Below, in pieces: positions 1 to 8,980 of a DNA stretch of 64,000 nt. The DNA lies in contig NZ_CP082839.1 in assembly GCF_019930585.1 (NCBI RefSeq), positions 3,670,001-3,734,000 of the forward strand, read 5' to 3'. Below the pieces are notes generated by a model. It was not told where the DNA came from, searched no databases, and worked only from the letters and a program-made list of their open reading frames with translations. The position numbers and the translations under genes are program-made. Numbering within the stretch: the stretch's first letter is position 1; each line of letters opens with the position of its first letter. Origin of the DNA: Sphingomonas nostoxanthinifaciens. Lineage in GTDB: Bacteria; Pseudomonadota; Alphaproteobacteria; Sphingomonadales; Sphingomonadaceae.

Positions 1-1029
1 CCAGCTTTCGGGCAGGCGATCCGGATCGGCGACATAGGCCCCGGCCAGCCCGGCCACCACGCGCCCCGCCTGCGCCGCGACCGCGAGCTGGGCGGGATGA
101 TGGTAGAGATTGGCATACATGAAGCGCTTGAGCGCGCGCTCCGCCGACGCCATCGCCGGCGAGAAAGCGATCAGCGGCGCCCCCGCCGCGCGCACGCCGG
201 ATAGCGAGACGATGCCGGCCGCGGCGATCCGCCGCCGGCTCTCGTCGATCAGGTCGCCCACCATCCGGCCGATCTGGTCGCGGATCACCTCGCGCAGCAG
301 CAGATCGTCGCGGCAATCCGGCCAGCGCGCGCGTGCCGCCTCCCACGTCTCGCGGATCAGTGGCTGCTCCAACGCGACCTCGACCGGCAGCAGGCCGGCG
401 CGAATGCCGTCGTCGATATCGTGATTGTCATAGGCGATATCGTCGGACAGCGCCGCCACCTGCGCTTCGAGGCTCGGCTGGGTGTCGAGATCGAGCGGCC
501 ATTCGCGGTCGATCGCGGCCAGCGCCCAGCCCGGATGACGCACCGGCCCGTTATGCTTGGCGAGCCCCTCCAGCATCTCCCAGCTCAGGTTCAGCCCCGG
601 ATGGTGGAGGTAGGGCGATTCCAGCCGCGTCAGGATGCGCAGCGTATGCGCATTGTGGTCGAACCCGCCCACCTCCGCCATCGCCGCCTTGAGCGCCGCC
701 TCGCCGGCATGGCCGAACGGCGGATGGCCAAGATCGTGGGCGAGGCACAACGCCTCGGTCAGATCCTCGTTGAGGCCGAGCGCGCGAGCGATGGTGCGGC
801 CGATCTGCGCCACTTCGAGGCTGTGCGTCAGCCGCACGCGGAAATGATCGTCGTCGGGCGCGACGAACACCTGCGTCTTGTGGCGCAACCGGCGGAAGGC
901 GATCGAGTGGACGATGCGGTCACGGTCGCGCTGGAATTCGTCGCGCGGCCCCCGCGCGCCATCGGAGCGGAGCGGATATAGCCGGCCGCGGCTCAGCTCG
1001 GGATCGGCGGCGTAGGGGGCATGGGCCAT
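1..1029 (-). CDS. deoxyguanosinetriphosphate triphosphohydrolase-like protein (HD domain), 3' end outside window
   Basis: HD-superfamily dNTP triphosphohydrolase, expected to cut dNTPs to nucleoside plus tripolyphosphate in the cytoplasm and so limit dNTP pools. 343 codons are visible; the reading frame is still open at base 1, so the C-terminus (probably some 40-60 residues by family length) lies outside. Metal and catalytic residues are seen in order: FRRL near residue 46, THSLEV (His69), [10 protein letters not shown] (His98-Asp99) and [10 protein letters not shown] (Asp196-197). The ATG at 1029 begins [15 protein letters not shown], which looks like the usual short N-terminus of the alphaproteobacterial type. 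It is followed upstream by a palindromic repeat and then sspB on the same strand. Family assignment is firm; whether dGTP is the preferred substrate cannot be told. Confidence 0.93.
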   Translation of the reverse strand, partial: MAHAPYAADPELSRGRLYPLRSDGARGPRDEFQRDRDRIVHSIAFRRLRHKTQVFVAPDDDHFRVRLTHSLEVAQIGRTIARALGLNEDLTEALCLAHDLGHPPFGHAGEAALKAAMAEVGGFDHNAHTLRILTRLESPYLHHPGLNLSWEMLEGLAKHNGPVRHPGWALAAIDREWPLDLDTQPSLEAQVAALSDDIAYDNHDIDDGIRAGLLPVEVALEQPLIRETWEAARARWPDCRDDLLLREVIRDQIGRMVGDLIDESRRRIAAAGIVSLSGVRAAGAPLIAFSPAMASAERALKRFMYANLYHHPAQLAVAAQAGRVVAGLAGAYVADPDRLPESW

Positions 1030-1083
1030 GCGCGCGCCTAAGTGGCGGCGCGGGGGCGGCTTGTCGAGGGCCTTCAGGCCTGG

Positions 1084-1190
1084 GTCACCCCGGACTTGTT
1101 CCGGGGTCCACGCCAGCCATGCAAGCGACCTTCAATCCGTCGATGCCGCGTTTCTCCGCACGGTGGACCCCGGAACAAGTCCGGGGTGAC
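1084..1190. repeat. palindromic intergenic repeat, family A copy 1
   Basis: Two 28-base arms (1084-1111 and 1163-1190) are perfect reverse complements around a 51-base spacer. Each arm begins GTCACCCCGGA and is itself a small hairpin (CCCCGGA/TCCGGGG). The same arms recur at 20346-20451 with a different spacer of 50 bases. It sits between the sspB stop and the dGTPase start. It has the look of a REP-type mobile palindrome, and could fold to end transcription from sspB. Confidence 0.9.
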
Positions 1191-1210
1191 GGATTAAAAG
1201 CGAGCGGGCC

Positions 1211-1690
1211 CTACTTCTTCCGCGTGAAATCGACCGAAACGACGTTCGAGCCTTCCTCGGCGGGGCGCACGACCGGGTCGTTTTCGGGCGCGGCGATCGC
1301 CTCGGGCGCCTGGTCCTCGACCTGCGCCGAGAAGTGTAGCGCGAAATCCACCGCCGGATCGTGGAAGGCGGTGATCGCCGCGAACGGGATCGACAGCTTC
1401 GATCCCACCTGGTTGAACGACAGCCCCACCTCGAACCCGGTCGCCGAGACGCGTAGATCCCAATAGCGGTTCTGGATGACGATCGTCATCTCGTCGGGAT
1501 AGCGATCGGTCAGGTGGCGCGGAATGTCGACACCCGGCGCGTGCGTCTTGAAGGTGATGTAGAAATGATGGCTGCCGGGCAGGCTGCCGCCCTTTTCCAC
1601 CTGCCCCAGCACGCGGCCGACCACGGCGCGCAGCGCGTCCTGGACGATCTCGTCATAGGGAATCAGGCTGTCGGGCGTCGCGTCGCTCAT
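1211..1690 (-). CDS. sspB: SspB family ClpXP adaptor protein
   Basis: Alphaproteobacterial SspB: tethers ssrA-tagged and other substrates to the ClpXP protease in the cytoplasm. 159 residues. The start is taken at the ATG 1690 ([16 protein letters not shown]), since SspB proteins of this group begin with a short lead and the I-x-YDxIVQDALR helix; the upstream extension to 1741 has no family resemblance. Family features seen: HHFYITFKT beta strand, [18 protein letters not shown] core and a [15 protein letters not shown] segment. The acidic, low-complexity linker is followed by a C-terminal [10 protein letters not shown] tail, which fits the ClpX-binding (XB) motif. Divergent from hisB with about 100 bases between. 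Confidence 0.93.
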   Translation of the reverse strand: MSDATPDSLIPYDEIVQDALRAVVGRVLGQVEKGGSLPGSHHFYITFKTHAPGVDIPRHLTDRYPDEMTIVIQNRYWDLRVSATGFEVGLSFNQVGSKLSIPFAAITAFHDPAVDFALHFSAQVEDQAPEAIAAPENDPVVRPAEEGSNVVSVDFTRKK

Positions 1691-1790
1691 GCCGCCCAAG
1701 TGGACGGCACCGCCCGACCGGTCAAGTCCAAGCGCCGCCAAGCCTTCGCCGGGCCGTTGCCTGCCGCCCGCGCGCCGCTATAGCGACGCG

Positions 1791-2390
1791 ATGCGCACCG
1801 CGAGCCTGACCCGCAAAACCGCCGAGACCGCGATCGACGTCGCCGTCAATCTGGACGGCACCGGCATCTATGAGATCACGACCGGCATCGGTTTCCTCGA
1901 TCATATGCTGGAGCAGGTGTCGCGCCATTCGCTGATCGACATCACGCTCGCCTGCACCGGCGACCTGCACGTCGACCAGCATCACACGACCGAGGATTCG
2001 GCGCTGGCGCTGGGCCAGGCGGTGGCGAAGGCGCTGGGTGACCGGCGCGGGATCGCGCGCTACGGCACGGCCTATTCGCCGATGGACGAGACGCTGAGCC
2101 GCGTCGCGATCGACATTTCGGGCCGGCCGTTCCTCGTGTGGAAATCGGGCTTCACCCAGGCCAAGCTGGGCGAGCTCGATACCGAGCTGATCGAGCATTG
2201 GTTCCACAGCTTCGCGGGTGAGGTGGGGATGACCCTCCACATCGAGACCCTCTACGGCCGCAACAACCACCATGTGTGCGAAAGCCTGTTCAAGGGCCTC
2301 GCCCGCGCGCTGCGCCAGGCGGTGGAGATCGACCCGCGCAAGGGCGGCGCGATCCCGTCGACCAAGGGGACGCTGGGCGGGGCGGCATGA
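1791..2390 (+). CDS. hisB: imidazoleglycerol-phosphate dehydratase HisB
   Basis: Dehydrates imidazole glycerol phosphate to imidazole acetol phosphate in histidine synthesis. 199 residues, the usual length of the monofunctional enzyme; no phosphatase domain is fused. The two metal-binding repeats are clear: FLDHML (residues 35-40) with HHTTED (64-69), and HSFAGE with NNHHVCE (158-164). ATG 1791 gives [13 protein letters not shown], the normal N-terminus; the frame is open further upstream but that part is non-homologous. First gene of hisB-H-A-F-E; its last four bases overlap the hisH start (ATGA, 2387-2390), so the two are probably translationally coupled. Confidence 0.98.
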   Translation: MRTASLTRKTAETAIDVAVNLDGTGIYEITTGIGFLDHMLEQVSRHSLIDITLACTGDLHVDQHHTTEDSALALGQAVAKALGDRRGIARYGTAYSPMDETLSRVAIDISGRPFLVWKSGFTQAKLGELDTELIEHWFHSFAGEVGMTLHIETLYGRNNHHVCESLFKGLARALRQAVEIDPRKGGAIPSTKGTLGGAA

Positions 2391-3001
2391 CGCTCGCGCT
2401 GATCGATTATGGCGCGGGCAATCTCCGCTCGGTGGAGAATGCGCTGCGGGCGGCGGGCGCGAGCGACATCGTCGTGACCGCCGAGGCCGAGACAGTGGCG
2501 GCCGCCGACCGGGTCGTGCTGCCCGGTGTGGGCGCCTTCGCGGCATCGATGCAGGCGCTCGCCGCCATCCCCGGCATGGTCGATGCGCTCAACCGCACCG
2601 TTCGTGAGCAGGGCCGCCCCTTTCTCGGCATCTGCGTCGGCATGCAATTGATGGCGGATGCCGGCGAGGAGTTCGGCCGCCATCCGGGGCTCGGCTGGAT
2701 TCCCGGCACGGTGGCGCGGCTGGAGCCTTCCGACCCGACGGCGCGCGTGCCGCACATGGGCTGGAACGACGTTACCCCGGTCAGGCCGCACCCGCTGATC
2801 CCGGCGGGCGAGGCCTATTTCCTCCACAGCTTCGCCTTCGTCGCCGATGATGCGACGGACCTCGCCGCAACCACCCAGCATGGCGGGCAGGTGACGGCGG
2901 CGGTCGCGCGCGACAATCTGGTCGGCGTGCAATTCCACCCCGAGAAGAGCCAGGCTTATGGCCTCGCTCTGCTCGCCAACTTTCTCGACTGGAAGCCCTG
3001 A
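2387..3001 (+). CDS. hisH: imidazole glycerol phosphate synthase, glutaminase subunit HisH
   Basis: Class I glutamine amidotransferase that frees ammonia from glutamine and hands it to HisF. 204 residues. Visible: oxyanion strand PGVGAF (46-51), nucleophile Cys83 in GICVGMQ, and the His184/Glu186 pair in QFHPEKSQ, so the catalytic triad is complete. It overlaps hisB by four bases and ends one base before the hisA ATG, so the three genes must be one transcript. Note that its partner hisF is not adjacent: hisA and a palindromic repeat come between. Confidence 0.98.
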   Translation: MTLALIDYGAGNLRSVENALRAAGASDIVVTAEAETVAAADRVVLPGVGAFAASMQALAAIPGMVDALNRTVREQGRPFLGICVGMQLMADAGEEFGRHPGLGWIPGTVARLEPSDPTARVPHMGWNDVTPVRPHPLIPAGEAYFLHSFAFVADDATDLAATTQHGGQVTAAVARDNLVGVQFHPEKSQAYGLALLANFLDWKP

Positions 3002-3733
3002 ATGGCGCTCACCGTATTTCCCGCGATCGACCTCAAGGGCGGCAATGTCGTGCGCCTGGCCGAGGGCGACATGGATCGCGCGACGATCTACGGCAACGAT
3101 CCCGCAGCGCAGGCGCGTGCCTTCGCCGATGCCGGCGCGGACCATCTTCATGTCGTCGATCTCGACGGCGCCTTTGCCGGTGAGTCGGTCAACGGCCATG
3201 CGGTCGAGGCGATCGTCGCCGCCTTTCCCGGCAAGGTGCAGCTCGGTGGCGGCATTCGCGACCGCGCGGCGATCGACCGCTGGCTGGCGCTCGGCGTGTC
3301 GCGCGTGGTGATCGGCACCGCCGCGCTGGAGGATCCCGAACTGGTGCGCGAAGCGGCGAAGGCGCTGCCCGGCCGGATCGTGGTGGCGGTCGATGCCAAA
3401 GGCGGCATGGTCGCCACGCGCGGCTGGGCCGAGGTCTCCGACGTGCCGGTGGCGGACCTCGCCAACCGCTTCGTCGATGCGGGCGTGGCGGCGGTGCTGT
3501 TCACCGACGTCGGCCGCGACGGCCTGCTCAAGGGCTGCAACATCCGCGAGACGATCGCGCTCGCGCGGCGCACGACGCTGCCGGTGATCGCGAGCGGCGG
3601 CGTCGCCGGCCTCGTCGACATCGCCGACCTCGTCCGCCACGAAAATGAGGGCATCGAGGGCGTCATCACCGGCCGGGCGCTGTATGACGGCCGGCTCGAT
3701 CTGGCCGCGGCGCTGCGGGTGGCGCAGTCGTGA
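3002..3733 (+). CDS. hisA: phosphoribosylformimino-AICAR phosphate isomerase HisA
   Basis: TIM-barrel isomerase that converts ProFAR to PRFAR in the histidine pathway. 243 residues, full length. Catalytic aspartates are seen in AIDLKGG (Asp10), AVDAKGG (Asp131) and TDVGRDG (Asp169); phosphate-binding glycines are in LGGGIRD (81-87) and ASGGVAG. The start is fixed by the abutting hisH stop. After the stop the operon is broken by a 112-base gap that holds a family B palindrome before hisF. Confidence 0.98.
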   Translation: MALTVFPAIDLKGGNVVRLAEGDMDRATIYGNDPAAQARAFADAGADHLHVVDLDGAFAGESVNGHAVEAIVAAFPGKVQLGGGIRDRAAIDRWLALGVSRVVIGTAALEDPELVREAAKALPGRIVVAVDAKGGMVATRGWAEVSDVPVADLANRFVDAGVAAVLFTDVGRDGLLKGCNIRETIALARRTTLPVIASGGVAGLVDIADLVRHENEGIEGVITGRALYDGRLDLAAALRVAQS

Positions 3734-3748
3734 TCCAGTCCTTCTTTC

Positions 3749-3828
3749 GTCATCCCAGCGAAAGCTGGGATCTCGCACGGCGGAGCGGCGCGCGTACCTC
3801 GGGAGATGCCAGCCTTCGCTGGCATGAC
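3749..3828. repeat. palindromic intergenic repeat, family B copy 1
   Basis: Imperfect inverted arms of 26 bases (3749-3774 and 3803-3828), each also a hairpin with the pattern GTCAT-CCCAGC-n-GCTGGG-ATCTC. It lies inside the his operon between hisA and hisF. Related copies: 4936-5016 and 18073-18170. Confidence 0.85.
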
Positions 3829-3845
3829 GCTGCGAGCCGTTCGCG

Positions 3846-4613
3846 ATGACCGTCCGCGTCCGCGTCATTCCCTGCCTCGACGTCGCCGGCGGGCGCGTGG
3901 TGAAGGGCGTGCAGTTCCTCGATCTCGCCGATGCGGGCGATCCGGTCGAGCAGGCCAAGGTCTATGACGCCGCCGGCGCCGACGAGCTGTGCTTCCTCGA
4001 CATCACCGCGACCCACGAACATCGCGGCACGATCCTCGACGTGGTCGCGCGCACCGCGGCGGTGTGCTTCATGCCGCTGACGGTCGGCGGCGGCGTGCGC
4101 TCGGCCAAGGATGCGCGCGCTTTGCTGCTGGCGGGTGCCGACAAGGTGGCGATCAACTCCGCCGCAGTCGCGCGCCCCGAGCTGGCCGCCGAGATCGCCG
4201 ACCGCTTCGGCGCACAATGCGTCGTCGGCGCGGTCGACGCCAAGGCGGTCGCGCGCGGCCGGTGGGAGATCTTCACCCATGGCGGGCGCCGCGCGACCGG
4301 CATCGACGCGATCGCGCATGCAGTGCGACTGGCGGAACTGGGCGCGGGCGAACTGCTCGTCACCAGCATGGACAATGACGGCACCAAGGGCGGCTACGAT
4401 CTCGCGCTCACCCGCGCCATCGCCGATGCGGTGTCGGTGCCGGTGGTGGCGAGCGGCGGCGTCGGCACGCTGGAGGATATGGTGGCAGGCGTGACCCAGG
4501 GCCATGCGAGCGCGGTGCTGGCCGCCTCGATCTTCCATTTCGGCGAGCATACCGTGGCCGAGGCGCACGCCGCGCTCGCCGCCGCCGGCCTGCCGGTGCG
4601 GACCGCGGCATGA
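3846..4613 (+). CDS. hisF: imidazole glycerol phosphate synthase, cyclase subunit HisF
   Basis: TIM-barrel cyclase that uses ammonia from HisH to form imidazole glycerol phosphate and AICAR. 255 residues. The two essential aspartates are seen: Asp12 in [13 protein letters not shown] and Asp131 in GAVDAKAV. Phosphate loops VGGGVRS (80-86) and ASGGVGT are intact, and the N-terminal RVIPCLD strand is typical. It starts 17 bases after the repeat arm and overlaps hisE by four bases (ATGA, 4610-4613). Paralogous to hisA, as in all bacteria. Confidence 0.98.
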   Translation: MTVRVRVIPCLDVAGGRVVKGVQFLDLADAGDPVEQAKVYDAAGADELCFLDITATHEHRGTILDVVARTAAVCFMPLTVGGGVRSAKDARALLLAGADKVAINSAAVARPELAAEIADRFGAQCVVGAVDAKAVARGRWEIFTHGGRRATGIDAIAHAVRLAELGAGELLVTSMDNDGTKGGYDLALTRAIADAVSVPVVASGGVGTLEDMVAGVTQGHASAVLAASIFHFGEHTVAEAHAALAAAGLPVRTAA

Positions 4614-4933
4614 GCGACACGCTCGCTCGGCTGGAGGCGACGATCGCCGCGCGCAAGGGCGCCGATCCCAGCACCTCCTATGTCGCCAGCCTGTTCGCCA
4701 AGGGCCGCCCGCGGATCGCGCGCAAGCTGGGCGAGGAAGCGGTCGAGGCGATCGTCGCCGCGCTGGCCGAGGACAAGGCCGCGCTGACCGGCGAGGCGGC
4801 CGATTTGATCTTCCACCTGCTGGTGCTGCTGGCCGAAACGGGCATTCCCCTGGCCGACGTGCTGGCCGAGCTCGACCGGCGCGAGGGCGTATCGGGCATC
4901 GCGGAGAAAGCGGCGCGGCCACCCGCCCCCTAG
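4610..4933 (+). CDS. hisE: phosphoribosyl-ATP pyrophosphatase HisE
   Basis: Hydrolyses phosphoribosyl-ATP to phosphoribosyl-AMP and PPi, the second step of histidine synthesis. 107 residues, all-alpha MazG-like fold. The motif [12 protein letters not shown] followed by [14 protein letters not shown] carries the Glu/Asp magnesium ligands. A free-standing HisE without a fused HisI domain is usual in alphaproteobacteria; hisI must lie elsewhere. Last his gene here; a second palindrome follows. Confidence 0.97.
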   Translation: MSDTLARLEATIAARKGADPSTSYVASLFAKGRPRIARKLGEEAVEAIVAALAEDKAALTGEAADLIFHLLVLLAETGIPLADVLAELDRREGVSGIAEKAARPPAP

Positions 4934-4935
4934 CC

Positions 4936-5016
4936 GTCATGCCGGCGCACGCCGGCATCTCGTTCGGCGGGGAGCCCGCGCCTGCTTCGAGAGATGCCGG
5001 CCCGCGCCGACGTGAC
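4936..5016. repeat. palindromic intergenic repeat, family B copy 2
   Basis: Inverted arms 4936-4961 and 4991-5016 (26 bases each). The left arm is a near-perfect hairpin, ATGCCGGCG/CGCCGGCAT; the right arm has diverged. It separates hisE from the HIT gene and ends 22 bases before that gene's ATG. Confidence 0.85.
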
Positions 5017-5038
5017 GGATTGTAGCGAGGACGAGACG

Positions 5039-5416
5039 ATGGCCGTAGACCCCACCTTACCCTACGACGACACCAACATCTTCGCGCGCATCCTGCGCGG
5101 CGAGATTCCCGCCAAGCGCGTCTACGAGGACGACTTCGCCCTCGCCTTCCACGACATCGCGCCGCGCGCGCCGGTCCACATCCTCGTTCTGCCCAAGGGC
5201 TCCTATGTGTCGTGGGACGATTTCGCCGCGCGCGGCAGCGAGGCGGAGATTGCCGGCTTCGTCCGCGCGGTTGGCCATGTCGCGCGCGAGCAAGGGCTGG
5301 TGACGCCGGGCTATCGCCTGCTCGCCAATATCGGCAGCGACGGCGGGCAGGAGGTCGCCCACCTCCACGTCCACCTGTTCGGCGGTCGCCCGCTCGGGCC
5401 GATGCTGGCCGGCTAG
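5039..5416 (+). CDS. HIT domain-containing nucleotide hydrolase (HINT-like)
   Basis: Histidine-triad protein, 125 residues; HINT-type enzymes hydrolyse purine nucleoside phosphoramidates and AMP-lysine. The triad is HLHVHLFGG near residues 108-116, and the N-terminal DDTNIFARILRGEIPA is the family's helix. The start at 5039 (MAVDPTLPYDD) is preferred to the earlier in-frame ATG at 4994, which lies inside the palindromic repeat and encodes unrelated residues. HIT genes often follow hisE in alphaproteobacteria, so it may be read through from the his operon. The in vivo substrate is unknown. Confidence 0.95.
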   Translation: MAVDPTLPYDDTNIFARILRGEIPAKRVYEDDFALAFHDIAPRAPVHILVLPKGSYVSWDDFAARGSEAEIAGFVRAVGHVAREQGLVTPGYRLLANIGSDGGQEVAHLHVHLFGGRPLGPMLAG

Positions 5417-5434
5417 AGCCGGGAGGCGCCGGCG

Positions 5435-5821
5435 CTATTCCGGCGCATGGCACACCGCCTCGACGTTGGTCCCGTCCGGATCGAACACGAACGCGGCGTA
5501 ATAATCGGGATGATAATAAGGGCGGAGGCCCGGCGGCCCATTGTCGCGCCCGCCCGCCGCCGTCGCCGCCGCATGGAACGCATCGACCTGACCGCGCGCG
5601 GATACGGCGAAGGCGATATGCATCCCCGCGCCGCGCGCGCCGCCGCTGCCCAGCCAGAAGCTCGGCTTGCCGCCGGCACCATAGCCGACCCCGTGATAGC
5701 CGCCGGTCTGCTCGGGCGTCAGCTCGATGACCGCATCCACGCCGATCGCGCCGAGCGCCGCATCGTAGAACCGGCGGGATACCGCGAAGTCGGACGCGCC
5801 AACGCCAATATGATCGATCAC
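5435..5821 (-). CDS. VOC (glyoxalase/bleomycin resistance/extradiol dioxygenase) family protein
   Basis: Small vicinal-oxygen-chelate protein of 128 residues. The first beta strand IDHIGVGASDFAVSRRFYD and the closing YYAAFVFDPDGTNVEAVCH are typical of the YaeR/glyoxalase-like branch; the His3 and Glu positions of the metal site are kept. The start is set at a GTG (5821) since GGAG lies seven bases upstream and the product then begins VIDHIGV, where most relatives start MIDHIGV; the ATG 30 bases earlier has no ribosome site. Substrate unknown. Convergent with the HIT gene. Confidence 0.88.
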   Translation of the reverse strand: MIDHIGVGASDFAVSRRFYDAALGAIGVDAVIELTPEQTGGYHGVGYGAGGKPSFWLGSGGARGAGMHIAFAVSARGQVDAFHAAATAAGGRDNGPPGLRPYYHPDYYAAFVFDPDGTNVEAVCHAPE

Positions 5822-6280
5822 GGCAATTCTCCGTATCCGATGATCGGCCATCCTACGCGCCTTTCAGCCGAACTTCATCCGCGTTGCGTGGCCAACGCCA
5901 AGCTGGAACATATCACGAACATTTTGCTTGCAAAGTAGGATTTCGCGGGTCAGATGGTCAGGCTCCCACCGTTGCGAGGAGCCCGCCGCCATGATCGCGC
6001 CGCTTTGCCCGCCCGCCATATCGTCCCGCCCCCGCTCCGATGCCCGCGCGCGCATCGTCCCGACACCGTCGCCGGTCGATGCCGGGACGGCTCCCCACCC
6101 CCGACGTAGTGTCACCTTCGTCACCTTTCGGCGCAGCGGCCCGGTCCGCGATGCACATGGGCGACAGGCATGGCACTCCCCGTCGGCACGCCAGCGCCCG
6201 CTATTGCGCAGGCGCGGCAAGGCTGTAGCATCACAGTCATCGTATACGGACGCCGCCGGGCGCCTGCCAAAGGACAGTTC
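5822..6280. other. 459-base divergent intergenic region, no gene found
   Basis: Lies between the VOC gene (minus) and the permease (plus). Short open frames here (for example 5958-6176 minus) have no ribosome sites, no known fold and poor initiation context. An AT-rich patch at 5900-5945 could hold the VOC promoter. A TTGCGC/TAGCAT pair with 16-base spacing (6204-6209 and 6226-6231) is a weak promoter candidate for the permease. Confidence 0.5.
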
Positions 6281-7882
6281 ATGCTTTTCGACCGCGTCAA
6301 ACCGCTCGACGCCATCCTTGCGACCGCCGAGAAAAAGGGGCTGACCCGGTCGCTCGGCGCGTTCCAGCTCACCATGCTCGGCATCGGCGGCGTGATCGGC
6401 ACCGGCATCTTCGTGCTGACGAGCGAGGCGGCGCAGAAGGCGGGGCCCGGCATGCTGCTGTCGTTCGTCGCCGCGGGCATCGTCTGCGCGGTGGCGGCGC
6501 TCTGTTATTCGGAACTGGCGTCGATGGTGCCGGTGTCGGGCTCGGCCTACACCTATACCTACGCGGTGGTGGGCGAGCTGCTGGCGTGGATGGTCGGCTG
6601 GTCGCTGATCCTCGAATATGCGCTGGGGGCGAGCGCGGTGTCGGTCGGCTGGTCGAACCATGCGATCGGGCTGCTCAACGCGTCGGGCTATCATTTCCCC
6701 GCCGCGATCAGCAATGCCGACGCGCTGATGGCGCATGTGCAGATGGCGTTCGGCTCGCCGCCCAACGCCGATCTGCTCGCCGCGGCGGCGACCGGCGGCT
6801 GGATCAACGTCCCCGCGATCGTCATCGCGCTCGTCGCGATGAGCCTGCTGATCGTCGGCACGACCGAGAGTGCGGCGGTGAACGCCGTGCTGGTCGCGAT
6901 CAAGCTGCTCGCACTCACCGCGTTCTGCATCATCACGCTGCCGGCGATGAAGACCGGCTATTTCACGCCGTTGCTGCCCACCGGCACGATCGGCATGTTC
7001 GGCGCCGCCGCTTCGATCTTCTTCGCTTATGTAGGCTTCGACGCGGTCTCGACCGCGGCGGAGGAGACCAAGAATCCGCAGCGCAACGTGCCGATCGGGC
7101 TGATCGGCAGTCTCGCCATCTGCACCATCTTCTACCTCGTGGTCGCGTCGGGCGCGATCGGCGCGATCGGCGCGCAGCCGGTGGTCGGCGCGCTGGGGCA
7201 GGTGCTGTCGCCGGGATCGGCCGAGATTGCGGGCCGCTGCGCCTCGATCGTCGCCGGCGGCGCGATCGAGCCGCTGGTCTGCTCGCGCGAGGCTTTGGTC
7301 CACGTGCTGCAGGTGCTCGGCCATCCCGTGATGGGCTGGCTGGTCGGCCTCGCCGCGGTGCTGGCCCTGCCCTCGGTCGTGCTGATGATGATGTACGGCC
7401 AGACGCGCATCTTCTTCACGATGGCGCGCGACGGGTTGCTGCCCGGCCGCCTCGCCGCGATCCACCCGCGCTTCCGCACGCCGCACGTCGTCACCTGGGT
7501 GACCGGCATCGCCACCGCGCTGGCGGCGGCGTGCCTGCCGGTCGGCAAGCTCGCCGATTATTCCAATTCGGGCACCCTGTTCGCCTTCGCGATGGTGGCG
7601 GTGTCGGTGATGGTGCTGCGCAAGGCCGATCCGACGCGCCACCGCCCGTTCCGCACACCGCTCGTCTGGCTGGTGGCGCCGGTCGCGATCATCGGCTGCC
7701 TCGGCCTCTATGCCTCGCTGACGCTCAGCGCGATCCTGGTGCTGCCGGGCTGGGGCGCGGTCGGGCTGCTGGTCTATTTCCTCTACAGCCGCCCGCGCAG
7801 CCATGTCGGCCGCGGCGTCGTCGACGTGCCCGAGCCCGAGGCTTATACGGGTACCGAGCCGCCGGTGCCCGCGACGCACTGA
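6281..7882 (+). CDS. APC family amino acid permease
   Basis: Inner-membrane amino acid-polyamine-organocation transporter, 533 residues, with about 12-14 hydrophobic segments. The TM1 signature IGGVIGTGIFVLTS (unwound GxGIF for the amino group) and the TM6 region FFAYVGFDAVSTAAEETKNP are clear, which places it with the cationic amino acid transporter/YfnA-like branch. ATG 6281 is preceded by AGGAC; an upstream in-frame extension to 6170 is not hydrophobic and not homologous. Stands alone; convergent with the SDR gene with seven bases between stops. Substrate is not predictable beyond amino acids. Confidence 0.93.
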   Translation: MLFDRVKPLDAILATAEKKGLTRSLGAFQLTMLGIGGVIGTGIFVLTSEAAQKAGPGMLLSFVAAGIVCAVAALCYSELASMVPVSGSAYTYTYAVVGELLAWMVGWSLILEYALGASAVSVGWSNHAIGLLNASGYHFPAAISNADALMAHVQMAFGSPPNADLLAAAATGGWINVPAIVIALVAMSLLIVGTTESAAVNAVLVAIKLLALTAFCIITLPAMKTGYFTPLLPTGTIGMFGAAASIFFAYVGFDAVSTAAEETKNPQRNVPIGLIGSLAICTIFYLVVASGAIGAIGAQPVVGALGQVLSPGSAEIAGRCASIVAGGAIEPLVCSREALVHVLQVLGHPVMGWLVGLAAVLALPSVVLMMMYGQTRIFFTMARDGLLPGRLAAIHPRFRTPHVVTWVTGIATALAAACLPVGKLADYSNSGTLFAFAMVAVSVMVLRKADPTRHRPFRTPLVWLVAPVAIIGCLGLYASLTLSAILVLPGWGAVGLLVYFLYSRPRSHVGRGVVDVPEPEAYTGTEPPVPATH

Positions 7883-7889
7883 GGCGGGG

Positions 7890-8888
7890 TTACGGGCCGA
7901 CGCCGCCGCCGCTCGCGCCGAAGATCTGCCCGGTCGTGTAGCTCAGCGCCGGATCGGCGAGCGCGACATAGACCGGGCCGAGCTCGGCAGGCTGGCCCGG
8001 CCGCCCCATCGGCGTCGTCTCGCCGAACGCGACGAGCTTCTCCGGCGTCTGGCCGCCGGTCACCTGCAGCGGCGTCCAGAACGGTCCCGGCGCGACGCCG
8101 TTGACGCGGATGCCCTTGGGCGCGAGCTGCTTCGCCAGCCCCTTCGTCCAGATCATGATCGCGCCCTTGGTGGCGGCATAATCGAGAATGTTCTCGCCCG
8201 GATCATAAGCGTTGACCGAGGTGGTGTTGATGATCGCCGACCCCGGCTGGAGGTGCGGCACCGCCGCCTTGGTGATCCAGAAATTGGCGTAGATGTTGGT
8301 CTTGAACGTATCGTCGAAATCCTGATCCTCCATGTCGAGGATCGAGGGGCGGCTGACCTGCCGCGCGGCATTGTTGACGAGAATGTCGAGTCCGCCGAGC
8401 TGCGCGACCGCATCGGCGACCAGCTTGCGGCAGAAGGCGGGCGACTTGATGTCGCCGGGCAGCAGCACCGCCTTGCGCCCCGCCGCGCGGATCAGTTGCG
8501 CGACCTCGTCGGCGTCGGGCTGCTCGGGCGGCAGATAGCCGATCGCGACGTCGGCACCCTCGCGCGCGAAGGCGATTGCCGCCGCGCGGCCGATGCCGCT
8601 GTCACCGCCAGTGACGAGCGCCTTGCGCCCCGTCAGTCGGCCGGAGCCCTTGTAGCTGGTCTCGCCATGATCGGGACGCGGGGACATGCGGCTGGCGAGC
8701 CCCGGCCAGGGCTGGCGCTGCTTCTCGAACGGAGGCTTGGGGTAGCCGGCCGATTGCGTGCTGGTCGGCGCGCCCGGCGCGTGCTTCTCCTGCGCCAGCG
8801 CCGGTGCGGCGGCCGCTGCGGCGGCAAGGCCCACCGCGACGCCGCCGAAGACGTCGCGGCGCGAGGGGCCGCCTTGTTCGTCCGTCAT
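7890..8888 (-). CDS. SDR family oxidoreductase with Tat signal (YhdF/YdaD-like)
   Basis: Short-chain dehydrogenase of 332 residues that appears to be exported folded: the N-terminus carries a twin-arginine motif, PSRRDVFGG, followed by an alanine-rich hydrophobic stretch. Then comes the Rossmann fold: TGGDSGIG near residue 95 (coenzyme site), NNAA, and the active-site Ser, Tyr and Lys in NTTSVNAYDP and YAATKGA. The long N-terminal region KPPFEKQRQPWPGL before the fold is typical of the general-stress aldehyde/alcohol dehydrogenase group. ATG 8888 is chosen over a TTG 33 bases upstream since GGGAGTTACGGGAC lies just before it. Downstream of the PfkB gene on the same strand. Confidence 0.92.
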   Translation of the reverse strand: MTDEQGGPSRRDVFGGVAVGLAAAAAAAPALAQEKHAPGAPTSTQSAGYPKPPFEKQRQPWPGLASRMSPRPDHGETSYKGSGRLTGRKALVTGGDSGIGRAAAIAFAREGADVAIGYLPPEQPDADEVAQLIRAAGRKAVLLPGDIKSPAFCRKLVADAVAQLGGLDILVNNAARQVSRPSILDMEDQDFDDTFKTNIYANFWITKAAVPHLQPGSAIINTTSVNAYDPGENILDYAATKGAIMIWTKGLAKQLAPKGIRVNGVAPGPFWTPLQVTGGQTPEKLVAFGETTPMGRPGQPAELGPVYVALADPALSYTTGQIFGASGGGVGP

Positions 8889-8980
8889 GTCCCGTAACTC
8901 CCGATCGATCGGGTGGGACAACCGGCAGCATCGCCGCCGGTTCAGCTAGGCTGCACAAAAAGCGGTTACGCGTGCGTATC

